A stretch of DNA of 64,000 bases from Labia minor (taxonomy: Eukaryota; Arthropoda; Insecta; Dermaptera; Spongiphoridae): assembly GCA_963082975.1 (NCBI GenBank), contig OY720348.1, positions 69,899,719-69,963,718 on the forward strand, written 5' to 3'. The notes beneath the pieces were generated by a model. It was not told the origin of the DNA and did no database searches. It was given only the letters and a program-made list of their open reading frames with translations. Positions within the stretch are counted from its first letter, which is position 1, and every line of letters starts with the position of its first letter. The position numbers and the translations under genes were made by a program. Of the stretch, positions 1 to 12,148 are shown in pieces.

Positions 1-30
1 CTTTCATAGGATGTACAAAAATCAGAGGTT
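1..30 (+). mobile_element. SINE-1 3' end, cut by the window edge
   Basis: The first 30 bases match the 3' end shared by the other SINE-1 copies (a GGATGTACAAAA block followed by TCAGAGGTT). A TA-rich tail follows. The 5' part lies outside the window. Confidence 0.75.
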
Positions 31-980
31 ATATATATATATATTAATAATTATACTTAACAGTTAAAAAATATACTAAATTTTAAATTCATATATTGTA
101 GAAACATAAAATTTTCCTTGGTGTTGAGAGGTAACAATTTTGCTAATCCAGAATGATCTCCAATTTGCTTTGATCATCTTCTAATCGAAAATCATTGGAA
201 TATTTATTGATTTATTGATCAATATTTATATATGATAAATATGATAGTGATCTGCCAATGGGGTTGGTGTTTATGTCATAGGATAATATAATAATAAAAA
301 TAATATTCAAGTTTTCCAATACACACTATACATCCAATCTATCTATCTAATCTTATTATACTAGCAAACATTATTATATTAGGTGGTTTGGTAAGTAATT
401 TTGTTTTTTCCGCGCAAGAGGATTTACTTATATTTTATCGAACACAACTTCACACTTAAGCCGCATAATCATTATATGTTTAGAGAACTGATATAACAAT
501 GCTTGTGTGTAAAAAAGCTCAATTGAAACTACTTAGTAGAGTTATAGTTGGTGCCCTTTTAAGTATGAGAGCAATAAGCAGCATTTTCGTAATATCTTAC
601 TTTTTCATATATTATATTATATATTAATGGATATGTATGGAGATGTTTTGATAATACGCCAGTGCCAGAATAATATGACTCTCGAAAATATTGTATATAT
701 TTATATATTTAAGTCAATATTATAATTATTAACCTTAAGATAAATATTAATTATTTGATTCTTAGAATTCTGTTTAATATTCATTTAACTTTCCTGAGAT
801 AAAATAAAACAAAAATATTCATGAAGTTAGCATAATAATAATAATAATAGAAACATAATATATGATTTTTTAAAAAACAATTTCTTTAATTAATATTCAT
901 TTAAAATGATAATTAAAGAATATGGTATTTCAATTTCAATATTTAAAATATATTATCTAATAATATTAAATTATATTAAT
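31..980. other. AT-rich spacer with repeat fragments
   Basis: No gene is seen. A TCTTATTATACTAGCAAA fragment near 350-368 recurs near 30640 and 53385, and inverted near 51150. A block at about 720-805 recurs inverted at about 25275-25355. The rest is AT-rich with short homopolymers. Confidence 0.5.
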
Positions 981-1735
981 CTATCTATCTATCTCTGTGA
1001 CTCTACGGAACTCGAAAGTTCTTAGCCGCAACAACCATACCCCTCCAAGTACTCCTATTTTGAGCCACAACCCTCCATCCAGTTCCTATCCTCTCCCATC
1101 TCTCTTACATCCTTTCCCACATTATCCACCTACCGTGTCCTTGGTCTTCCAAGCGGTCGTTTCCCACTCGGTCTCCCTACCATATTTTTTGCCATTCTAT
1201 CTTCTCCCATTCTAGCCACGTGGGCTGCCCACCGTAGCCTTCTCGATTTTATAATTCTAACTATATCTGGAGATGGTCATGAAATTCCTCGTTATGCAAT
1301 CTTCGCCATTCCCCGGTGACCTCATCTTTCTTTGGCCCATAAATGCTGCGAAGAATCCTATTCTCAAATACTCTAAATCTACTCTCGTCCTCTAAGGTCA
1401 TAGACCATGCCTCACATCCATTTAATACAATCGGTAAAATAATTGTTTTATATATTTTAACTTTTATCCCCTTTGATAATAATTTTGACGCGATAAGCCC
1501 CTTTATTGCATGATAACAGGCGTTTCCCGATTGTAACCTCGCTTTAAACTCTTCCTGAATATTATTATCTTTCGTTATTACAGAATCTAAGTATTTAAAT
1601 TTTTCTACATTTTCAAATTCTATATCTTGTATATTAAGATTTTGTGTGTTAATACTATTCCTCTCTGTTACTAAATAATTTGTCTTAGCATTATTAATTT
1701 CTGGACCCATCTCTTTTCCTACTTCAATTAATTTT
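981..1735 (-). pseudogene. Non-LTR retrotransposon 3' part: reverse-transcriptase C-terminus and tail
   Basis: The minus-strand reading frame at 1261-1710 carries features of the C-terminal end of LINE reverse transcriptases: FKYLDSVITKDNN, then LLSKGIKVKIYKTIILPIVL, a CEAW motif, RVFENRILRSIYGPKKDE and GEWRRLHNEE. These follow the usual order after the catalytic domain. Beyond the stop (985-1250) other frames give ARMGEDRMAKN and GKRPLGRPRTR, the basic tail typical of the same proteins, so frames have shifted. The copy ends at 981-995 in a CTAT microsatellite, as expected of a LINE 3' tail. The catalytic half is absent, so this is a 5'-truncated dead copy. The clade is uncertain; an RTE- or jockey-type element is likely. 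Confidence 0.85.
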
Positions 1736-3189
1736 TCTAAAATTTTAACTTTAATTAAATTATATTAATTTAAATGATATTTTTTTGATTATTAGAAATA
1801 AAATTAAATATTTAGATTAAAATTTATATTTTTTTTTACATTCTTTGTAGAACATGTATGGTTAGATTATTTGAACCGAGGGAGGTTTTTAATTAATGCT
1901 TATAAAATGATTTATATCAAAAAATAATTTCTAGGTTTTGGAATAAAGAAATTGATTGATATTTTCTATGTACAAAAGAGACAGATATGATTAGAAGATA
2001 AGATAAGGAGTAATAGAAAGGAGCATACCTGTTCATTAGAAACGCCCCAACGAATTTATTATTATTCCTAGATAAGCCCATAATGTTCTTAAAACAATAT
2101 TCGAAGATCATAAAGAATAATTTTTTTAAGTACCTCGGCTAGAACCAGGTACTGTATAATTAAAAATGAATAATAATTTTTCAATTCTTTTTCTTTGTTC
2201 TGTTCTAATAATTCGATTGTTTTTCTTTACGATAGTTTCAATGAGAAATTTGCATCTGTTTCTAATAAAATTTTAATTCACCTGAAACGGAACAGTAGAT
2301 GTATTTACTAATTATGAAAATTGAAATGAAAATAAAGTAGCCTCTCGTACATTTTAACAATAATTCCAAACTCAACAATCACATCTCAAAATATTCCTAT
2401 CTTAAATTTCAAATTTCATTTGCATATAATCTAAAGTTTTTGATTGTTCTCGCGTGATATGAGAATAAATGAGTCATTATTTGATTTATGAAATGAATAG
2501 ATGGACGAGGTAAACTGAGTATTAATATGAAATTTAACTCAGTATTATTGATGTAGTCTAATAAAATTATGTTTGTCATGATAATACCTTGCTAATTGTA
2601 TAAATTTAGGCTTCATGAATTAATTCTAATTAGGTCTGAATTGCTAAACACGATGGTTTAAAGTTCTAAGATCAATAAAGTCGGGTTTGATCTTAATTGA
2701 TTGTAGTTTCTTAAAAAAAAAAGATGGTTAATTGTCTTCGAGATTGCTGGATATTTCGAGCGAGTCATTTATATTGAGAAATTCCATTTTATACTATTCT
2801 ATTAACATCTACTCCTGTACCTATATAATTATCAATTGGAATCAAAATTTAATAATATATTTCTATTTAATTTTATTTCCAGTTACTTATAAATAAATCA
2901 ATTCCTTTCTCAAGGTGTGTTTCGAAAAGGCGACTTATGTTATTTATGCCAGCAAAGATTATAATTTTGAAAATTCACCCTTGTGCATAATTTATTGTGA
3001 TGAAAGATAGCAATAAACCCACCAATTAATTGTTTAAAAGGACGAGAAATGATGGTCATTTCTATAAATAAATATACCCAAGCGAAAATGGTATCCTTAC
3101 CTCTGAATGTTTTTAATGCTGAAAAAGTTTTTCAGAAATCAAAAAAAATAAAAAAAAAATACTAATTAGAATAAAAATGAAAACTACTC
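1736..3189. other. AT-rich spacer
   Basis: No gene is recognised. A short hairpin at 2129-2153 (AGTACCT arm, inverse AGGTACT) resembles the RC family ends seen near 31150 and 54950. Confidence 0.5.
2129..2153. repeat. RC-type terminal hairpin fragment
   Basis: Seven-base arms AGTACCT and AGGTACT flank an 11-base loop. The same style of hairpin closes other RC copies. Confidence 0.45.
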
Positions 3190-4400
3190 TTCATATAAAG
3201 AGCTGAATCCGGGGAGCCGGATCCAACCTCATCCAACGAGCAAACCAGGACTCTAGTGTCTGAGACCAACAAGAGCAAAATTTTCCATCAATTTAATTTA
3301 AAGAAAAAGGAGTAGCGGGTGGACACTCTCTATGATCCAGATAGAGATAGGTCCACTTCAGGGAAGCAACCCTGCTCACGCAAGCCACGACTTCTCCTCC
3401 CCTTCCATTGAGGAAGTCGTGTCCCAAAACCTAATCAAATCCCATATCCCATCAATTCAATATTGAAATCCTTCATAGATCCTCCACTCTGGTGTCAGAC
3501 TCTTACAACAAGTCGGCTGAAGATTTTCTTCGAGTTCGCATCACAGATGGACAGAACCCTTGGAGACTGTTCAAAAAGACAGACCCCGCAAGGGACAAAT
3601 GCTAGGAAGGAGAAGATACAAAGAGCTCAATCCGATTATATTGAAATTAACCAAACAAATAGAGACTTGAACAAAACAATTAGATTTTATTTAATGCTTC
3701 TTTCAATATGTGAAATTTTTTTTTTATTAAATCAACCACTTCAAATTATCTGGAAATTCGAATATATTTTCAAATTATTGACTTAGTTTTTAAGTCACCG
3801 AATATTTTGATTAAAAATGATTCTTATTTAGTTTTACTCTATTTTTTAAGTTTAGTTTTAATTTATAGAGTATATTAAAATGTTTATACACTAGAGTCTA
3901 TGAATCAATCTATTAATTTCACATTCTAATATTTAAACCTGTTAATCAATTATTATGATTCTATATAATTTGCATTCATGAAACTCATTTAAAGCCCCAT
4001 CAAATCTTCAAATTACTGCTGTTTGAGTGAGATCTTCCTCAATAACGATATCTAATATTTATTTACCACCACATGAAAATGTTATATTGCTATAACTCTC
4101 TTGTTAGGTGATTTTAATAGTCTAATGGAATAACACATAATATTTGTAGTAGAGGTAGTAGGTTAATTGACAATTTTATAGCAAATAATAACTTAATTGT
4201 TTTAAATGACAGATCTACTTCATTTATGAGCACAAGAATTAATTGGAAAGTTCATCAAGATTTTTGGTTAAACGCTCATTTTTCTATTTTAAATTTTAAC
4301 ACATTATCCACAAATAAAGCAAAGTTTTTATAAATAATTTAATTAATATTATTTTAAAAACTGCATCAATTAAATTTCTAAATAGAGGACTTCAACAAAC

Positions 4401-4679
4401 CTCTGACTTTTGTACGTTCTACGCAAGGACAAGGCCTAACAAGTCGGTCATATCAATTAGGTGTCCTATGATCAGTAGAACGGGTCCTATCAACCTTTAT
4501 CTTGATTTTATTGATCGGAGGCGCTACTTTTTATCAAGTATGTAGCTTCCCAATGTTGATCCCGGGGACTGGGTTTACTCCGTCCCATAGACCCCAGCTA
4601 GAGAATTTGCCTTGCCAGGCCCGGGACTTGAACCCGGGGCCACGAGAATATGAGACAGCGACGCTACCTCCCACGCCCT
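4401..4679 (-). mobile_element. SINE-1, full-length copy with target duplication
   Basis: This is a tRNA-derived SINE on the minus strand. The B box GGTTCAAGTCC lies in its head (plus strand 4624-4634). The body contains the shared GATCAGTAGAACGGGTCC block, and the 3' end is the TCAGAGGTT segment. An exact 14-base target duplication, GGACTTCAACAAAC, flanks it at 4387-4400 and 4680-4693, so it inserted by target-primed reverse transcription into the older LINE relic. Confidence 0.93.
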
Positions 4680-5693
4680 GGACTTCAACAAACGCCCTCC
4701 TGATTTATAATGGAATAATAAATCAAGAAAATCACATTTAAATCCAATCCATGCTCAAAAAATTTAATTCACTTTAACAAAGAAAAGATCACAGAGAGAA
4801 TAAATATCGAAACAAATTTCTTGCAGAAAATATTTTTTGTCTAAAACCTGCTTAACTCTAATAAAAATGATATGAAATCTTTATCAACAATTTTTATCAA
4901 ATTGAAAATATATATTTTTAAACAATTGTATGAGACCTCATCAAACAAAAATTATAATCTCTCATTTCGTCATACACTATCATATATAGTTGAGAATAAA
5001 TTTCCATTTTGTTCATCTCAAATAATAACGAACTTGACAATGAACCATTCAGTAAATCTTGGTCTGATGATGTCCTCAAAAGTTCAAGAAATACATCTCC
5101 TGGTCACGATCAAAATCATAAACTCATGTTAAAATCTTTAAGTAATATGTGGTATTAACATTCAATTCATAGATTATAATTAATGGATTGGGCCATAATT
5201 TTGTTTATTGAGAAACCAATTGAAAAACTAACGATGGGTAGATAATACCATGGAAATTGGAAGAGATGAGAGAAGTTATACTTGTAGGTGTAAAAATGGC
5301 TGCAGTGTAGCTGCTGTAAATTCAGTAGCTACATAAAGATAACAAATAAATAAAAGAACTCATACTATATTAATATCTATACTAAAACCGAATAAAGATT
5401 CTCATTCATTTAAAATTTACAGATCAATATCAATGATTGCTGTTTTTTGTGAATTATTTAACGCAGTTAGAGGTAGAAGGTTTAACATCAAATATCGCAA
5501 AAAATAATATACTTAGTTTCTGATAATCCTTTAAAAAAGTTCTTCATTTTATCATTTAATCAGATATTTAATTATATTCATATTCTTATATCATATTATT
5601 TAATTATATTCAGTAAATTTTTCTTTAATAAAGACCATAGATTGAATTTTATATTTATTGATCTTGAAAAGGCGTTCGATTCTACTTGACTTG

Positions 5694-5696
<3 letters not shown>

Positions 5697-5723
<27 letters not shown>
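5697..5723. repeat. (TA)n microsatellite
   Basis: An uninterrupted TA run just after RT motif A of the LINE relic. Confidence 0.9.
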
Positions 5724-5729
<6 letters not shown>

Positions 5730-6120
5730 TAAAAAATTAAGCAGAAAATAAACTATAAAGTATGCACTTGGCGTATTTTATTAAAATGTAAAAAAAAACC
5801 GATAATTTCAAGTTCGCATAGATAATACGTTATCTAAATTTATGTAACAAGAAGAGGGAGTTGAACAGTGTTCCGACCTTTCAACTACATTATTTTCCAT
5901 CAGAATCAATAAAGTATTCAAATGTATTAAAAATCCCATTTTCACTAATTAAAACTCAGAAAGGGTAAATGGATCAAATTTAGCTTATCAATGGTAATCA
6001 TATTTTATTAAGTATTTAAACGATTTGATTAGATAATTAATAAATGATATCATAAATTTCGATAATTGCCTAAAGATGATAATTAAGTTTTTCAAAATAC
6101 ATATAAACTAGATAATTATA

Positions 6121-6705
6121 GAATCTAAACCAAGGTTATCCGACCCAAGTTCTGCAGACCGCATGCGGCCTATTTATTTATTTCACACACTTGGAAAATA
6201 TTATACATATGTATATGTTTTATTACATGATTAAAAATATATATACCTGCCATAGACGAGAGTTGCTATTTATATTCCTGGCTTAATAATGGAGGTAATT
6301 CCAAAACATGAGTTTTTAATGGATCAACCACTTCATACAGTCGATTGTTGTTTTGTTTCGGGCTCATCTCCATATATTCATGATTCGTCACTTGTGTAGT
6401 TGTTATACACAACCTTTGATGCATCTTGAATGTATTTTTTCAGCATTCCTTTGTGTTGTACAAAGGAATACTGAAAAAATACTTTTGATAGGAGCTTTCT
6501 TTTGAGCGCTTCCGATTTTGAGGGATCTTACGAGAACAAATGTATTTTACAACCAAATTTTCAAGGAATATTTAATTGACGGATACTTATCATACTATTA
6601 TAAAACTAAAAGTGCGTCAATTTCACATAAAGATCTTGTTTTATCAGTTCACACACAATTTTTTTTTGACACAACAAACAATTTTGGACAATCTTCTCGG
6701 ATCAG
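6121..6705. other. AT-rich spacer
   Basis: No gene is seen. A GACCGCATGCGGCC palindrome near 6157-6170 resembles hAT-element interiors, but no ends were found. An inverted repeat of about 17 bases (CAGCATTCCTTTGTGTT and inverse) lies at 6440-6475. Confidence 0.4.
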
Positions 6706-6900
6706 TTTCATCTATTTATGTTACATCTATTTATCTTTGTGGCTCTACGGAACTCGAAAGTTTTTGGCCGCAGCTTCCATACTCCTCCAAACGTCCCTAT
6801 ACTGCACCACTCCATTCTAAACTCACTCTCTCCCATCTCTTTGCGCTTCTCCCTGCCAACCACGTTCTTGGTTTTGTATTCGTTAAACCAGTTTTTTTTA
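6706..6900 (-). pseudogene. LINE 3'-tail fragment
   Basis: The sequence parallels 981-1170: a CTATTTAT tail, then GGCTCTACGGAACTCGAAAG and the CTCTCCCATCTCT block. It encodes only the last C-terminal residues of the LINE protein on the minus strand. Confidence 0.75.
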
Positions 6901-7220
6901 CAATCCTGAAAGCTGCAGTGCTTTAACGTTATATAAAGAATAAAGTTTATCATTTAACTTCCCTTGATAATCCACGTCTAAAATATTGGAAATCGACTGT
7001 TGATGCAAACCAATGATTTGGAGTTATCTTAATCGGTATGGAAAAAGTACTTCAATTATTGGTTCAAATGCATTCAAAAAGTGTATTTGATCTGGGTGGA
7101 GAATATTTTAAAAAGTAATAAAGCCAATTATTATCATAATTATTTGTTTTTTCAATATCAACACAGAAAAATAAATAACAACACTAGTATTATATATATT
7201 TTCCATTTGCAACACATTTA

Positions 7221-7290
7221 GCGCCGGATAAAGGGGCGGGGAAGCCGGGCGACTGCCCGGGCGCCAAATTTTGATGGGCACCGATAATAA
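7221..7290 (+). repeat. Fragment of a GCGCCGGATAAA repeat, possibly hAT-type
   Basis: The GCGCCGGATAAAGGGGCGGG start and the GGCGCCAAATTTTGAT block recur at about 53150-53205. No matching right end or target duplication was found. Confidence 0.45.
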
Positions 7291-7582
7291 GATATTTTTT
7301 TAGATTTTATAAATTAAAGTTGATCATTTTTCAAGAAAAATCGATTTTTTAGCAAGCAATAAATTGTTTTTACTTTAATAATTCAAAATAAAAACCACAA
7401 CGCTATTTATTTTGTTATTGTCAACAGATTAAATAATTCTATTATTATTTATAAGAAAACTATTTGTATATATTTATTGTATAGAATTAGAAAAAATTCT
7501 TCTAAATTATATTAAAAATTTAACTAAACAATTTTCTTAATTTTCTTTAATTTTTTTTTAATATTTATTTTTATTCATACTA

Positions 7583-8098
7583 CGAGGGTCATTCATTAAG
7601 TAAAGAGACAGATGGCTATAGTGCAAAAACGATTTATTTGTTTCTTACAAAATTCAGACTATTTTTCAACATAATCACCCCCCCCCCCTCCTCCCAACAG
7701 TTATGCACTTGTCCCATCTTTCTTGCAACTTCCTAAGCTGATCGGTGATAAACTTCAAAAATTGGGTTGGGAGGTCTTACCTCATCCTCCCTACAGTCCC
7801 GACTTCGCCCCAACTGATTTTTACTTGTTTGGACCACTCAAAGACGCTCTACGTGGAAAAAGTTTTGCTAACAAGAGAAAGTTAAGGAAGCGGTGCAAAA
7901 GTGGCTTCATGGTAAATCGAAAAAATTCTTCGCCAAGGGAATTAGGAAGCTAAGCTGCAAGAAAGATGAAACAAGTGCATGGTACGGTGGGTGATTATGA
8001 TGAAAAATAGTCTGAATTTTGTAAGAATCAAATAAACCGTTTGTTTAACTATTTTTGAGCTATAGCCATTTGTCTCTTTACTTAATGAATCATCCTCG
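7583..8098 (+). pseudogene. Internally deleted mariner element with long inverted ends
   Basis: The ends are inverted copies: CGAGGGTCATTCATTAAGTA at 7583 and its near-exact inverse ending at 8098. The inverted match continues inward about 150 bases on each side. Between them, codons from about 7750 read GWEVLPHPPYSPDFAPTDFY, the block around the third catalytic aspartate of mariner transposases, then LKDALRGKSFA. The N-terminus and the first two catalytic residues are gone. The left flank is TA; the matching right dinucleotide is CA, probably a mutated target duplication. The left arm looks like an inverted copy of the right end, so this is a foldback derivative. It cannot encode transposase. 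Confidence 0.88.
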
Positions 8099-8352
8099 CA
8101 TGTATATAAAAACATAAAACAAAACATTTGAATCAGAGCCAATTTAATATATGAAAAATTTAAATATGTATTATTTAATGATAGAGAGAGAGAGAAAGAG
8201 AGAGAGATTGAATGTAAAAAAGTATAAAAAGGTATTTAAAAAAAATAAAAGAATATAAAAAAATTAAAATAAAAAAAAAAACAATAACAAAGAGACAAAA
8301 CAATCATAATTTGAATTTTGGTGACTTATGTATTCTGTATTGTAATTTGAAG

Positions 8353-8388
8353 CATTCATTCATTCATTCATTCATTCATTCATTCATT
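8353..8388. repeat. (CATT)9 microsatellite
   Basis: Nine perfect CATT units. Confidence 0.95.
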
Positions 8389-9788
8389 GAGTCATCTCAC
8401 CAGCAAATAAAAAAACTATCAAACGATCCCTTTTATTAGGTTGATTAAACCGGGAAGAAGCGAACAAAATTCAATTATTCTAAATAATTAATACATACGC
8501 TAATCACCATTTAAGTATTTTATTGAAATTCAAATTTACAACCAACATTTAATTGAGGTCAGCTAGAAAATAATGAAAAATAAACGAGATCTCCTCTTAA
8601 AATTTTCATTTACCTATTAATTTTCTTTAAAAGATATCCAATAGTTTTATTCTCTCTCCCATTTAATAATAATTATACGATTTTTCATTGGGAAGAAAAA
8701 TAAAAAAAAAAAATAAAAAAAAAAATATAACCCTTTTTTAGTTAACAACACAATAGAATATTTAATTAATTAAACTTTTTTTAATGTTTGATTTTGAATA
8801 TCAATCAATCAATTGATTCCGGATTATATTTTTGTAAATTCCTTTATATTACTATAATTATTATTATTATATTATTATTATTATTTTTATTATTAAATTA
8901 TTATTATAATTAAATAATTAATAAATTGATATGAGGATTATTTATATAAATAGATTATAAAATCCAATAATTATTTATTTGAAAATTTGAAAATATCAAA
9001 GAGTACATTTATTGAATCATATAATATTATTTTTTTATTTATTTTAATATACATATAAATAGGATGGGATATTTTATCATTTATTTAATAATCTATTTAT
9101 TAAAAATTTATCTGTAGGAACATTGTAGTTATGAATACATATTTAAAAATTTGAATATAATAATAATAATAATAATAATAATATAAATGTAACAGACAGT
9201 ATTGCCAACTTTGAAAAATTGCTGACTCGGGTATTTTAGTAAAAAACGTAAGAGATGGATATATGTAAAAAATAGGAAAAGATAAAAAAAAAAAAATAAA
9301 TAAATCAATCTTACGAAAACGAAAATATGTTTTTATTATTTTTTGCGCCATTAATCTTTCTTCTTACAGTCAAATATTAATTACACAAATAATTACCACT
9401 AAATTACAAAATAATAAAAAGAAAATATAAAAATTGCAAATTAGTGTAAATAATTCATATAATATGTACATTATGTATTAGATTATGGATTATATATTAA
9501 TATATATTTTTTCATCCCATAGATAAACCATGAATATTTTTTACTTTTATAATAAGAGGGTGGAGTGGGGATTGCCTTATTATTAAGAAATTATATTTTT
9601 CTTTCTTCCATTGATTTTCTTTACTTATCTTTTCATTTTCTTTAACCAATCGGAAATAAAAGTGTTGTAAAGGGTTAGAAAACATCTTCAAAAGATATGA
9701 TTACTCATTTCCTTATCAATTTCAGAAAATGTTGAACTGTAACATCAAATAAAAAGAAAAATATTATTAGATTTTTAATTTTTTTTTT
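8389..9788. other. AT-rich spacer
   Basis: No gene is recognised. The stretch holds poly-A runs (8690-8730), ATT-rich runs (8850-8890) and an (ATA)n run near 9157-9184. Confidence 0.5.
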
Positions 9789-10366
9789 AATATCTCGCCA
9801 GATAGTATTGCGATCACAAAAATTTTCGATGTCGAAATTTTGATGTTTTTATACCTTTTGAAGGTCAATGAGTAAAGTTAAGAAAAATGTGTGTGTGTGT
9901 GTGTGAGTATGTAGACAAGGTTACCCAAAATCGGTTTGAGCTAGCATAATGAAATTTGGTATATGTGTATTATTCAAAATTCGTAGTTTTCTATCAACTT
10001 TTGAGAAATGTAGTTCATTCGGAAAAGGACCATTACCTACCACGTTTTCATTTTTTTCCTCTAAACTTACCGTAAAAGTAAAGATAAATGTTGGGTAGTT
10101 TTTCCCATGATTAAAAATTGTATAAAACTGCTATATATAGAATTTCAACTTGATTGAATCGCTGAAAGTACCAGAATTAATTTTTTAACACGTTGACTGC
10201 CAATCACTCGCCAACAAGGGACGTGGTGTCATCAACAAAGAACCAAACACGCGCTGATTTAATAAATATTATTTATTAATTTTAATTTTTAATTTAATTT
10301 ATTTAATTCAATTTAAATATAATAATATTATATATTAATTAATCCAATTCAAATTTGCGAGATAGT
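9789..10366 (+). repeat. R600 interspersed repeat, full-length copy
   Basis: It starts TATCTCGCCAGATAGTATTG and ends GCGAGATAGT, with the shared interior: a GT-rich microsatellite, GGTTTGAGCTAG, AATGAAATTTGGTA and TATATATAGAATTTC. Other copies are 47888-48492, 52301-52907 and 56617-57177. The ends form an inverted ACTATCTCGC pair. No coding capacity is seen, and the transposon class is unresolved. Confidence 0.8.
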
Positions 10367-11250
10367 CGAGTGGGAGACACTCCAGATTTTTTAATCTGAA
10401 TTTTGCCATTTTTTAAAAAAAATTAAAAAAAGATTTGGTAAACATCAGTGAATTGTTTTCGACAAGTAGATTATGTTATATATTTTATATACATATTAGT
10501 ATAATAGGTAAGTTAAATATTTCTTTTATTATTTTAGTTGAATTCAATCCGTATATCTATTAAGAAAAGTCATTCATCGTCTTAAACCAACATTTTCTAC
10601 TTAGAAGCATATAATTTTGTCTACTCCATTTATATTAAATTATGGTCGCCGAGGCGTGTATTCTTTTTAATAAAAGCTAATATATGTATAACTTAAAGGA
10701 AAATAAATTGAAAAAATTACTTTTGTACTTTTTTTTTTCAATTTATTTGCATGAAGTTATAATTACGAGAATAAAATCAATAAGATGGGGTGTAAAAAAA
10801 TAAAAACAAGGAAAAAAAAAACATTATGAAAGTTTGAAATGAATAATAAGTTAAGTTAAAAATTCTCTTTTATTATTAATAATAATAATAAAGATTTGAT
10901 TTTAAATAAAAACAAAGTTTGATAATGTTAAATGTGCTTAAATAACTCACAATATATAAATAATGATTGCAATTTTATTGAAAATATTGAGTTCAATTTT
11001 GTTTTTAATTCTATGTAGTTAATTTTTATGTAGTTGGTGAATGAAATTTATATTTAATTTAATTAATTTTTAATTTAGTGTAGGACAAAGAAAATTATAC
11101 ATATATAGGATTAAATTAATTCGAACTTTGAAAAACTTAATTACAAAGATGGAAAGGTGCTTAAAAAAAATTGAAAATCTCTTCAATTTCTTTTAATAAT
11201 CTTTTTAGATTTTTATTTAGATATATATTTAAACACAACACCTCTTTCTA
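10367..11250. other. AT-rich spacer
   Basis: No gene is seen. Right after R600 comes GACACTCCAGATTTTTTAATCT, an extension also present beside the other R600 copies. Confidence 0.5.
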
Positions 11251-11254
11251 GTCT

Positions 11255-11512
11255 GAGGATCAATTCACTTGACTCATATACTCTTGGTCCTGGGCTCAAG
11301 TCACAGTTATGGCTGGCAAGAGAAAATCTCTAGTTGATGACTGCCTGCGAGATCAAAATTAGAAAATGATTTGATAAAAAGTCAGAGAAAGAAAATCAAG
11401 ATAAAGGTTGAGAGGATAGGTTGTACTGATCATACAACACATTTTCACAAATTAGGCTTTAACTGGCTTGATATGCGGAATTCTTTCATGGATGTACAAA
11501 AGTCAGAGGTAT
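11255..11512 (+). mobile_element. Diverged SINE-1 subfamily copy
   Basis: The order of blocks is that of SINE-1: a tRNA-like head with TGGTCCTGGGCTCAAGTC (B box), then GATAAAAAGTCAGAGAAAG, AAAATCAAGATAAAGGTTGA, GTACTGATCATACAACAC, and the 3' GATGTACAAAAGTCAGAGGT. It shares the CATACAACAC variant with 23045-23305, so these two form a subfamily. Confidence 0.75.
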
Positions 11513-11639
11513 TATTTTTTATATATATTATATATTTAATTAATTTTTTATAAATACTGACATATAAAAGTAGACGAGTCTAATAAATATACGATATTAT
11601 CATATTAATTTCATTTTGCTAGTGTCCTTTGACCCACGC

Positions 11640-12148
11640 TCAAACAAAACTGACTTAATCAACAAACTGTCGCATTACTTCACTTACAAAAAAAATGGAT
11701 CAAAAAAATTTTATTAAATTTTGCGTTAAAATTGAAATAAAGTGGTCAAACGCACTTTAAGTGGGACTGTAGCATTCGGCGAATCTAGTTTGTGTAAAAA
11801 CAAATGTTTAGAAGTGCTACAAGCTCAAGAGACCAATGAAAGGAAAGCGCATTCGATCAAATGTGAAAGTTTTGCTCACTGTTTTTTACAATGGCGTGAT
11901 GCATCATGAGTTCTTTCCAACAGGTCGTACTGCTAATAAGTAATACTACAAGGAAGTTATGCAACGTTAGCGTGAAGCGATACGACTCAAACGATCGCAA
12001 TTGTGGTAAAACATATATTCTGCATCACAATAATGCACCAGCTCACACATCATTGCTATTTCGTGATATTTTTGCTAAAAACAATACCCTAATCATGCCT
12101 CAACCACCGTATTCACTAGAATTAGCTCCATGCAACTTTATTCCTATA
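11640..12148 (+). pseudogene. Mariner transposase relic fused to the 1608-bp repeat
   Basis: Fragments in several frames match mariner transposase. MDQKNFIKF (11695) is the N-terminus, and KVLLTVFYNGVMHHEFFP (11869-11920) comes before the second catalytic residue. The frame at 11906-12223 then reads HHNNAPAHTSLL, 20 further residues, and PPYSLELAPCNF. The catalytic D of HHDN is N, and 34 residues later the third catalytic D is also N, so the D,D34D triad is lost. The reading stops matching at 12148, where the sequence becomes the 1608-bp repeat in mid-codon context. This is a deleted, inactive copy. Confidence 0.88.

Larger units (their letters stand above)
3190..6120 (+). pseudogene. Highly decayed jockey-like LINE (endonuclease plus reverse transcriptase)
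   Basis: No long frame survives, but motifs appear in the right order on the plus strand. CIHETHLKP near 3970-4000 matches the first endonuclease motif (QETH). GDFNS near 4110 is the endonuclease GDFN motif, followed by SRGSRLIDNFIANNNLIVLN (4150-4205). After the inserted SINE, the SSRNTSPGHDQN segment near 5080-5115 matches the start of the RT palm (SPGxD). FIDLEKAFDST (5655-5690) is RT motif A. GVEQCSDLSTTLFSIRIN (5855-5910) is the GxxQGSxLSPxLFxIxIN block. Frames are broken repeatedly. The GC-richer start (3190-3660), holding a 107-codon frame at 3463-3786, may be the 5' end or ORF1, but I do not recognise it. The limits are approximate. Confidence 0.7.

Noticed and set aside
4502..4741. 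79-codon frame
   Set aside because: It lies across the SINE-1 body and tail; the peptide comes from antisense tRNA-derived sequence.
6440..6475. Inverted CAGCATTCCTTTGTGTT pair as a terminator
   Set aside because: Bacterial-type terminators do not apply to this eukaryotic DNA; probably repeat debris.
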